Assembly (NCBI GenBank): GCA_023427125.1
Contig: JAEZBP010001184.1
Location: forward strand, 1 to 10,131
Direction of reading: 5' to 3'
Origin: Pseudomonadota bacterium
Lineage (GTDB): Bacteria > Myxococcota_A > Polyangia > Polyangiales > Sandaracinaceae
Length of the DNA: 10,131 nt
The translations under genes and the position numbers were made by a program. The notes under the pieces are model-generated. The model was not told the origin of the DNA. It made no database searches and worked only from the letters and a program-made list of their open reading frames with translations. Every line of letters begins with the position of its first letter. Position 1 is the stretch's first letter. Below are positions 1-5,455 of the stretch, piece after piece.

Positions 1-274
1 CGCTGGCGATCTGCGGGCCCGGATCGAGCCGCGCGGGCTCGGCGGCCTCGTGCTCGTGCTCGTCGTCGTGCCGATCGTGGATGCCCAGCAGGATGCAGTC
101 GGGGCACTGGCAGTCGCCCTCGGCGTCGAGGGGGCACACGCAGACGTGCGGCTCGGGCCCGCGCAGCGCGACGAGCGCTCGGCCGAGCCCGCCGGCGATG
201 GGGAGCATCGCCGGGAGAAGCAGGAGCGCGGCGCGCAGCGTGGGGGCCACTGCGAGCAACCGTAGGTTCGTCAC
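1..274 (-). CDS. Small membrane/exported Cys- and His-rich protein, partial (3' end outside window)
   Basis: I read this frame by hand on the minus strand from a GTG at 274. An in-frame stop lies 7 codons upstream with no other start between, and the next internal Met is residue 23. The 91 visible residues begin with an arginine-flanked hydrophobic stretch (about residues 5-37) that looks like a signal sequence or membrane anchor. Then comes a cysteine cluster, CxC-x7-CxCxxC (Cys45, 47, 55, 57, 60), and a histidine/acid-rich segment with His66, 69, 73 and 75. The clustering of Cys and His suggests metal binding, but that is inference; I do not recognise the family. The gene is transcribed divergently from the DUF4185 operon. 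No Shine-Dalgarno sequence is visible upstream of the GTG. The frame shows no stop through the window edge, so the C-terminus is missing here. Confidence 0.6.
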   Translation of the reverse strand, partial: MTNLRLLAVAPTLRAALLLLPAMLPIAGGLGRALVALRGPEPHVCVCPLDAEGDCQCPDCILLGIHDRHDDEHEHEAAEPARLDPGPQIAS

Positions 275-437
275 GGCGCGCGGGCTGTGATCTCACGCAA
301 TGAGGCGGAGGCTCGGCGGTCGGCGGCGGACGAGAGGGGCGCGCGACCGGAGATGGCGGATACGTGGCGTATACCCGCGCGGTCGGTGGGATACGCTGTC
401 GGTCAGCCTGCCAACGGGACGCAGCCCGATCGGCTGC

Positions 438-466
438 TTGACGTACGTAAACACGTTGTTTACGGT
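438..466 (+). promoter_or_regulatory. Candidate sigma-70-type promoter of the DUF4185/esterase operon
   Basis: TTGACG at 438-443 matches 5 of 6 bases of the -35 consensus. A spacer of exactly 17 bases leads to TACGGT at 461-466, which keeps the T1, A2 and T6 bases of a -10 box. The expected transcription start is about 473-476, at or just before the ATG at 476, so the transcript would be leaderless or nearly so. This fits the absence of a Shine-Dalgarno sequence before that ATG. The region is locally AT-richer than its surroundings. Confidence 0.5.
446..464. promoter_or_regulatory. Palindromic operator candidate, CGTAAACA-CGT-TGTTTACG
   Basis: This is a perfect inverted repeat with 8-base arms (446-453 and 457-464) and a 3-base centre. 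It fills the spacer of the candidate promoter and covers the first bases of its -10 box, a classical place for a repressor to bind. Size and symmetry suit a dimeric helix-turn-helix regulator such as TetR or LacI families. A TetR-family gene lies in this window at 3244-3918, but I found no second copy of the palindrome near that gene, so the pairing is unproven. Confidence 0.55.
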
Positions 467-475
467 TGTCCTCCG

Positions 476-1945
476 ATGCGCCTCGCCTCCTCCGTCGCTA
501 GCTCGCTGGTGCTCGCCCTCTGCGGGTGCGCGAGTGGCAGCCAGTCCGCGCCCGACGCGAGCTCGGCCCCGGTGCCGGATTCGTCGACGGCATCGCCCGA
601 CGCGGCGACGGGCCGGGACGCGGGGATCGATGCCTGGGTCGCGCCGGACGCGTGGGTCGCGCCGGACGCGGGGCCGACGGGGCTCGCGCTCGAGCTCTCC
701 TCGCGCACGCTCGTGTGCAAGCTCATCAGCGGCGACGATTGGGATCGGGAGAGCGCGAACCGCACCCACACCCGCTTCAACCTGCGCGGGACCGATCTCG
801 GCACGCCGGCCATCGTGGGCGACGACCTCACCCTCTTCTTCGGCGACACCCACGGCTGGCGGCAGATCTGGCGGGTCGGCGAGGACCCCGACGCGGTCGC
901 CCGGGTGCCGCTCGCCGCTGCGCGCGCCGACCTGACCACCCTCTGCGATCGGCTCGACTTCTTCGTCACGAGCGACGTGCCGAGCGTCGCCGCTTCCACG
1001 GACCCGTCGGTGCTGCGCGACTTCGAGGGCGGCTACTTGGGCGCGCCGGCGGGCGAGTCGATCCGGGACTACATCGATCGACCCGTCCCCGCATTCGAGA
1101 CGGCCGACAGCTCGTTCGCCGGCTCGTTCGAGGTCCCGAGCGGCGCCATCTCCCACGCGGGTCAGACCTACATCTTTTGGTCGACCCGGTCCGGCACCGG
1201 CGATATCGGGCCGATGCGCCTCTCGTTTCTCGCGCGATGGGAGACGCCGGGTCGCTCGCCGCTCTTCTACCAGATCCTCCACCGCATCGACGACCTGGAG
1301 TGGGGGCGCCCGCTCGGCGGTCATTTCCTTCAGATCGCGCCGGTGATCCGCGACGGTTACCTCTATCTCTTCGGCACCGGCCACTACCGGCAGGATGGCG
1401 TTCACCTGGCGCGAAAGCGCGCGGACGACATCGCGCTGCCCGGCGGCTTCGAGCTCTACGATCCACGGACCGGAGCGTGGAGCGCCGCCGAGGGCCTCGA
1501 TGAGCACGCCCGCTCGGCGATCCCCGCGATGATCGACGAGAGCGTCCGCGGGATCGGCGAGCTCGGCGTGCAGTACGTCGAGGAGGCGGGGCTCTACGTC
1601 CTCATGTACCAGCAGCTCTCGCCGACCTCCGGAGGAAATCGGATGGTGATGCAGGTCGCGCCGCGCCCGGAGGGGCCTTGGGCGTCGGCCACCGTGATCC
1701 GCATGGACGATCCGGAGTTCGCGTTGCGGCACTGCTGCATCCCGGGCGGCGCTTGCCCGGGCGAGCGGGTCATCCGCTGTGATCATGGTGGTCTCTACGG
1801 AATCTATCCGTTGCCTTTGATCGAGACGGTGCGGCGGGGCGACGAGCTCGAGCTGAGCGTGCCCTTCGTCGCCTCGACATGGAATCCCTACAGCGTCGTG
1901 CTCTTTCGGGCGGTGGTGACCGTGACACCGACCTTCGATGAATGA
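476..1945 (+). CDS. DUF4185 domain-containing lipoprotein
   Basis: The protein has 489 residues from the ATG at 476. An upstream in-frame start at 287 would add 63 residues that look non-coding and would bury the signal peptide. The N-terminus is a signal peptide ending in a lipobox-like Leu-Cys-Gly-Cys, with Cys18 the likely lipidated residue. An Asp/Ala/Pro/Ser linker follows (about 20-68) with a duplicated WVAPDA unit. The rest resembles DUF4185: Gly-Thr-Asp-Leu-Gly at 105-109, Phe-Phe-Gly-Asp-Thr at 121-125, a later VPSGAI segment (220-225) and YIFW (232-235), then LYLFG (296-300), and a closing WNPYSVVLF segment (469-477). DUF4185 proteins are thought to be beta-propeller-like and are often found near carbohydrate-active enzymes; no reaction is established. 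Four cysteines (420, 421, 427, 435) near the C-terminus could form disulfides. It forms an operon with the esterase gene 16 bases downstream. Confidence 0.75.
   Translation: MRLASSVASSLVLALCGCASGSQSAPDASSAPVPDSSTASPDAATGRDAGIDAWVAPDAWVAPDAGPTGLALELSSRTLVCKLISGDDWDRESANRTHTRFNLRGTDLGTPAIVGDDLTLFFGDTHGWRQIWRVGEDPDAVARVPLAAARADLTTLCDRLDFFVTSDVPSVAASTDPSVLRDFEGGYLGAPAGESIRDYIDRPVPAFETADSSFAGSFEVPSGAISHAGQTYIFWSTRSGTGDIGPMRLSFLARWETPGRSPLFYQILHRIDDLEWGRPLGGHFLQIAPVIRDGYLYLFGTGHYRQDGVHLARKRADDIALPGGFELYDPRTGAWSAAEGLDEHARSAIPAMIDESVRGIGELGVQYVEEAGLYVLMYQQLSPTSGGNRMVMQVAPRPEGPWASATVIRMDDPEFALRHCCIPGGACPGERVIRCDHGGLYGIYPLPLIETVRRGDELELSVPFVASTWNPYSVVLFRAVVTVTPTFDE
635..670 (+). repeat. 18-bp tandem duplication in the lipoprotein linker (WVAPDA x2)
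   Basis: Two identical 18-base units (635-652 and 653-670) lie head to tail and encode Trp-Val-Ala-Pro-Asp-Ala twice, in frame. The repeat lies in the low-complexity linker behind the lipidated cysteine, where length changes are probably tolerated. Confidence 0.8.
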
Positions 1946-1947
1946 TC

Positions 1948-1954
1948 GGAGAGG
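1948..1954 (+). promoter_or_regulatory. Ribosome binding site of the esterase gene
   Basis: GGAGAGG lies 7 bases before the ATG at 1962, just past the stop codon of the upstream gene (1943-1945). It decides the start in favour of 1962 rather than 1938. Confidence 0.6.
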
Positions 1955-1961
1955 CAGGAAC

Positions 1962-3152
1962 ATGAGCTGGACTCGCGTGCTCGTCATTACGTTCGTCATC
2001 GGGTGCGGAGGGCCGAGCGACCCGAGCCCTGACGCGCAGGTCGGCGACGCCACCACGCCGATGCTCGACTCCGGGCAGCTCGACTCCGGCCAAGACGGAG
2101 GCACCGAGCGCACCGATGGAGGGCAGCTGCCCCCGATCGAGCTCGGCGATCCGATCACGGTGCCGCCCGATCAGCTGGAGAGCTGGGTTTGGATCAGCAT
2201 GCCCGAGATGCGCTGCGCCGACGGGACCGAGGGCGGCTTCGCCGTCAACATGACCGAGCGCAGCGGTGATCTGCTCTTCTATCTGCAGGGCGGAGGCATC
2301 TGTTACAACTCGCTGACCTGCGCGGTCGGCGGGGCCGCTCGGAACGTCGGCGCCGACCCGATCAACACCGCGCTCGACGGCGCGATCCGCGGAGGACGCG
2401 GGGTCTTCGATCGCGAGGACCCGACCAACCCGCTCCGCGACATGAGCTACGTCGTCGTTCCGCACTGCACGGGGGACTTCCACCTCGGCACGAAGATGAC
2501 GCGGTACGGCAGCACCGAGATCCACCACATGGGCTACTTCAACATCGCCCGCGCGATGGAGCGGGTGGTCCCGACCTTCCGAGACGCCGAGCGCGTCGTG
2601 CTCTCCGGCTTCAGCGCGGGCGGCGTGGGCATCACCGGCAACTACCACCAGGTCGCGAGCGCGTTCGCGATGGTGGGGCAGCCGCCTCCTTACCTCATCG
2701 CCGACGGTGGGCCGCTCATGCGAAAGCCCTTCCTCTCCGACGACGCGCAGGCCGATCTCCGCGAGTCGTGGGGCCTCGACGACTCGATCGGGCGCTTCTG
2801 CGCGAGCTGCATGGAGGATGGCTACCACGACGTGTATCGGATCAACGCAGTTCTCCACTCGGGCCTGAGGAGCTCGGTCGTGTGTGCGTATGACGACTCG
2901 GTCGTGCGGCTGCTCTACTCGGTCATGAACGGGGGCTTCAACTCGACGCAGATGCGCGAGGGGCTGGTGGATCTCGGCGACTGGGCGGAGACGTATGAAT
3001 CTTCGATCCTCCCCGGCGTCCATCGGACGTTCTACTTCGAGGGGGAGCGGCACGGCGCGCTGAACGTCGACGCCCTCTCGGCGACGCCCGGGCTCGCCGA
3101 GTTCCTCCAGGCGCAGCTCGGCTCGGGCGAGTGGAGCAGCGTGCGTCCGTAG
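1962..3152 (+). CDS. Pectinacetylesterase/Notum-family alpha/beta-hydrolase, lipoprotein
   Basis: The protein has 396 residues. I chose the ATG at 1962 over the one at 1938 because GGAGAGG (1948-1954) sits 7 bases ahead of it and the short N-terminus then gives a compact lipoprotein signal ending Val-Ile-Gly-Cys (Cys15). An Asp/Ser/Gly/Thr linker follows (16-60). The catalytic domain shows the family marks in order: LQGGGIC at 108-114 (like LEGG in Notum and plant pectin acetylesterases), the nucleophile elbow Gly-Phe-Ser-Ala-Gly-Gly with Ser218, a likely catalytic Asp311 or Asp312 in CAYDD, and a likely catalytic His364 in ERHGALN. Family members remove O-acetyl or acyl groups from polysaccharides, or from a protein in the case of Notum; the substrate here is unknown. 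It is the second gene of an operon with the DUF4185 lipoprotein, so both products probably sit on the envelope and act on the same polymer. Confidence 0.85.
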   Translation: MSWTRVLVITFVIGCGGPSDPSPDAQVGDATTPMLDSGQLDSGQDGGTERTDGGQLPPIELGDPITVPPDQLESWVWISMPEMRCADGTEGGFAVNMTERSGDLLFYLQGGGICYNSLTCAVGGAARNVGADPINTALDGAIRGGRGVFDREDPTNPLRDMSYVVVPHCTGDFHLGTKMTRYGSTEIHHMGYFNIARAMERVVPTFRDAERVVLSGFSAGGVGITGNYHQVASAFAMVGQPPPYLIADGGPLMRKPFLSDDAQADLRESWGLDDSIGRFCASCMEDGYHDVYRINAVLHSGLRSSVVCAYDDSVVRLLYSVMNGGFNSTQMREGLVDLGDWAETYESSILPGVHRTFYFEGERHGALNVDALSATPGLAEFLQAQLGSGEWSSVRP

Positions 3153-3178
3153 CCAGCGCTTCCTGGCCCCGCTCTCCA

Positions 3179-3205
3179 GCCGAGCGGCGAACCGCTCCGC
3201 TCGGC
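3179..3205. terminator. GC-rich hairpin between convergent genes, candidate bidirectional terminator
   Basis: Perfect 9-base arms GCCGAGCGG (3179-3187) and CCGCTCGGC (3197-3205) enclose a 9-base loop. The hairpin lies in the 91-base gap between the stop of the esterase gene (3152) and the stop of the leftward TetR gene (3244). There is no T-tract, only a pyrimidine run CTTCCCC after it, so rho-independent function is uncertain. A second, mutually exclusive 6-base hairpin with a CGAA tetraloop can form at 3182-3197. Confidence 0.5.
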
Positions 3206-3243
3206 CTTCCCCGAGCGCCGGGAATTCTGCGGCAGCCCCCGAG

Positions 3244-3918
3244 CTACGCGCCTTCGGGCGGGGGCGCGGGCGGCGGGGTGTCGGGGGCGCGCAGGTCGAG
3301 GGCCGCGCTGACGAGGTGATTCATCACGCGGCGCGCTCGATCGAGGCCCGCGTCCGTGACGTTGCGGCCCTCGTCGCCCTCCTCGAGCATCATCCGCGTC
3401 ACCCCCTCGAGCGCGAGGATCAAGGCGCGGAAGAGCAGGGGATCGACCGGCTGCGAGAGGTGCCCGCGCGTCGCGGTGACGAAGAGCGACGCGAGGGCCT
3501 CGTGGACATCCATACGCCGCGCGTGGAGGAGCGACTCGTGGCGGTGCGCCTCGCCACCGAGCACGAAGACCAGGCGCCCGAACTCCCGCGCGCTGCGGAG
3601 GTGCGCGTCGATGCACCCCCGGACCCGATCGAGCGGCGTGGCGCCGTCGCTCACCGCGATGGTGCACGCCCCGAGCAGGCTGTCCGTGCCCATCCGATAG
3701 AGCGCGACCATGACGGCCTCTTTGCTGTCGTAGAGGCGGTAGAAGGTCCGCCGTGAGACGCCGGCGGCCTTCAGGATGTCCTCGACCGAGGCGGCGCGGA
3801 CCCCGAGGTCGGCAAAGACGATCGCCGCGCCCTGGAGAATGCGTGTGCGCGCCCCGATCTCACCGATCTGAACGCCGCTCGCGCGTGGCTTGTCAGCCGG
3901 CTTGGACTTCGAGCTCAT
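3244..3918 (-). CDS. TetR/AcrR-family transcriptional regulator
   Basis: The protein has 224 residues from the ATG at 3918; a GTG at 3951 would add 11 residues without family character. Residues 22-70 form the DNA-binding domain: an initial helix (TRILQGAAIVFADLGV, 25-40), then the helix-turn-helix (about 42-63) with SVEDILKAAGVSRRTFYRLY, a strong TetR signature. The remaining, mostly helical residues (75-208) are the usual ligand-binding and dimerisation domain, whose inducer cannot be read from sequence. The tail is proline-rich (APDTPPPAPPPEGA). No good Shine-Dalgarno is present. It follows the serpin gene in the same direction with a 55-base gap, so co-transcription is possible. It is convergent with the DUF4185/esterase operon, whose promoter carries a TetR-sized palindrome; regulation of that operon is an inference. 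Confidence 0.9.
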   Translation of the reverse strand: MSSKSKPADKPRASGVQIGEIGARTRILQGAAIVFADLGVRAASVEDILKAAGVSRRTFYRLYDSKEAVMVALYRMGTDSLLGACTIAVSDGATPLDRVRGCIDAHLRSAREFGRLVFVLGGEAHRHESLLHARRMDVHEALASLFVTATRGHLSQPVDPLLFRALILALEGVTRMMLEEGDEGRNVTDAGLDRARRVMNHLVSAALDLRAPDTPPPAPPPEGA

Positions 3919-3973
3919 GGTCGTGGAGTATGACCAAGTGGGGACGCCCACGCCATCGAGGCGCCGTGAGACC

Positions 3974-5323
3974 TCAGCTCGGGTCGACGACGCGACCCAG
4001 AAAGAGGATGGCGCCCGAGCGCAGGTCGCGGATGAAGAAGAGGAAGGGGTGGTCGGCGGTGAACGGGATCGGCGGCTCGCTCGGCGCCGCGGCCCCTCCT
4101 CGCATCATCACGACGGCGGTGGCCGCCGCGGCCTCGGTGCCGTCCTCGTCGACCTGCACGAAGGCCTTGTGGAAGACCTCGGAGATCGAGAGCCGATCGT
4201 CCGGGTCGGGCGGGTCGGCGATGCCGGTGAAGTCGGCGGCCTCGGCGTCGAAGGCGAGCCGCATCCCGAGCTGCTTCAGCGTGTCGCTCAAGCGCATCGA
4301 GGGCTCGGGCGCGATGCGGAACTTCGGGAGCGCCACCGCCACGCGGCGGCTCGCGTCGAGCGATGACGTGAAGCTCGCGAGGCGCGCGGCGTCGAGGCCC
4401 GCCTCGATCGCGGCGAGCCCGTCGCGCTCGCGGGGGAGCACGATGGTCATCGCGAGCTCGTCACCGCGATAGGGCAGCTCGAGCACCTGTGCGCCCTCGA
4501 TCTCGGCGTAGGCGAAGCGCTCGGCGCGGTGCATCGTCGGGACCTCGACGCGGCGCGTCCCGCCGGCGAAGAACGCGGCGTCGCGGGTGGCCTGGCGCTC
4601 GAAGGGCGTGCGCCAGCGCGCGAGGAAGTAGACGGCGTTCGTGAGCACGAGGCGGGTGTCGGCGCGGATGACGCCGGCGGGGAGGAGATCCTGGATGCGA
4701 TCGCGGGTCTCTCGGGCCACCCAGCCGTTGATGTGCGCGCGGGCGGGCTCCGGCGCGCTCGCGAAGTCGAGCGGCTCGAGCGGCGCGCGGTAGCGATCGC
4801 GGGTGAGCGCGAGGAAGGTCGGCTCGAAGGTGAAGGTGCGCTCGCCGAAGAGGCGGTTCGCCACCGCGAGCGTGTAGGTGTCGCGCGCCGGATCGTTCCA
4901 CGTCGAGAGGACGTTGCCCGCCGCGACGTGCAGCGCGGCCGGGTCCGCCGGTGCGTGCAGCACGCGGGCCATCTCGGCGGCGGTCTCGCCACGCGCGCCG
5001 CCGTAGGTCATGTCGAGCGCGATGGCGATGCTCGCCGGCGAGACGATCTGGTTGCCCGGCGTCTCGCGCACCCGAGCCCAGAGGTCGAGGGCGAAGGCGT
5101 TGGTCGACTCGGCGAAGAGGCGCGCCTGCGCATCGGTCGGCGGCGAGAGAGGCGCGGTGTCGGGAGGCACAGCGTTGGAGGGCACAGCGTTGGAGGGCAC
5201 AGCGGGCTCCGTGGGCTGCGAGGTGGCGCCGGCGTGCTCGGGGGTCGGACGCGAGGGGTCGCTGGTCTGCGTGCCGCACGCGAGCGTCGCGACGCACGAG
5301 AGGAGGACGAGGTGTGCCCGCAT
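3974..5323 (-). CDS. Serpin-family serine protease inhibitor, putative lipoprotein
   Basis: The protein has 449 residues. A signal peptide ends at Thr-Leu-Ala-Cys (Cys16), an imperfect lipobox, then a Pro/Ser/Thr-rich linker (17-63) and a serpin domain (about 65-449), normal for the family. Marks visible: NQIVSPASIAIALDMTYGGA (91-110), NAVYFLARWRTPF (229-241), the breach/hinge sequence VDEDGTEAAAATA (391-403), and FTADHPFLFFI (421-431), which fits the PROSITE serpin signature. The hinge with Gly395, Thr396 and four small residues is the type found in inhibitory serpins, which trap a protease after cleavage of the reactive loop. Counting P15 from Gly395 places P1 at Gly409; a one-residue shorter hinge would put Arg408 at P1 and favour trypsin-like targets. 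The loop is about six residues longer than in alpha-1-antitrypsin. It likely acts at the cell surface or in the periplasm. It is divergent from the MscS gene and upstream of tetR. Confidence 0.92.
   Translation of the reverse strand: MRAHLVLLSCVATLACGTQTSDPSRPTPEHAGATSQPTEPAVPSNAVPSNAVPPDTAPLSPPTDAQARLFAESTNAFALDLWARVRETPGNQIVSPASIAIALDMTYGGARGETAAEMARVLHAPADPAALHVAAGNVLSTWNDPARDTYTLAVANRLFGERTFTFEPTFLALTRDRYRAPLEPLDFASAPEPARAHINGWVARETRDRIQDLLPAGVIRADTRLVLTNAVYFLARWRTPFERQATRDAAFFAGGTRRVEVPTMHRAERFAYAEIEGAQVLELPYRGDELAMTIVLPRERDGLAAIEAGLDAARLASFTSSLDASRRVAVALPKFRIAPEPSMRLSDTLKQLGMRLAFDAEAADFTGIADPPDPDDRLSISEVFHKAFVQVDEDGTEAAAATAVVMMRGGAAAPSEPPIPFTADHPFLFFIRDLRSGAILFLGRVVDPS
5171..5204 (-). 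repeat. 15-bp tandem repeat in the serpin linker (VPSNA units)
   Basis: The 15-base unit AGCGTTGGAGGGCAC occurs at 5171-5185 and 5186-5200 and continues for four more bases; a partial copy precedes it. It encodes Val-Pro-Ser-Asn-Ala twice, followed by a degenerate Val-Pro-Pro-Asp-Thr, in the linker between the lipid anchor and the serpin domain. Confidence 0.8.
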
Positions 5324-5387
5324 GCGCGCAGCATGCCTGAAGGTGCGCGCCGGAGGCGAGGGCGGCGTTGACCGAACGGGAGCGCGC

Positions 5388-5401
5388 GGGCAAGGTTGCC
5401 C
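5388..5401. promoter_or_regulatory. Palindrome GGGCAA-GG-TTGCCC in the serpin/MscS divergent gap
   Basis: Perfect 6-base arms with a 2-base centre lie in the 132-base region between the divergent serpin and MscS genes. A TTGACC (-35-like) occurs nearby at 5368-5373. It may be an operator shared by the two genes, but there is no clear -10 partner, so this is only a candidate site. Confidence 0.3.
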
Positions 5402-5445
5402 TGTCTCGCATCGCGCTCGCTGCGCACGATGATGGGAGGCACGTC

Positions 5446-5450
5446 AGGAG
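5446..5450 (+). promoter_or_regulatory. Strong ribosome binding site of the MscS gene
   Basis: AGGAG lies 5 bases before the ATG at 5456. It fixes that start against the upstream in-frame TTG at 5396, which has no such site and would put 20 non-signal residues ahead of the signal peptide. Confidence 0.7.
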
Positions 5451-5455
5451 TGCCC

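Noticed and set aside
287..475. Extending the DUF4185 gene to an upstream start at 287
   Set aside because: It would add 63 residues ahead of a proper lipoprotein signal peptide and would run through the promoter and palindrome.
293..2158. A 621-codon open frame on the minus strand opposite the DUF4185 lipoprotein
   Set aside because: It is an antisense shadow in GC-rich DNA: the product is rich in Arg, Glu, Asp and His without any recognisable motif, and the plus strand has clear family signatures and a signal peptide.
1770..3053. A 427-codon minus-strand frame opposite the esterase
   Set aside because: The plus-strand frame carries the GFSAGG nucleophile elbow and other family marks; the antisense product is low-complexity and arginine-rich.
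5010..5432. Open frames on the plus strand across the serpin start (5010-5432 and 5368-5664)
   Set aside because: Alanine/arginine-rich shadows with no ribosome site; they conflict with the serpin and MscS frames.
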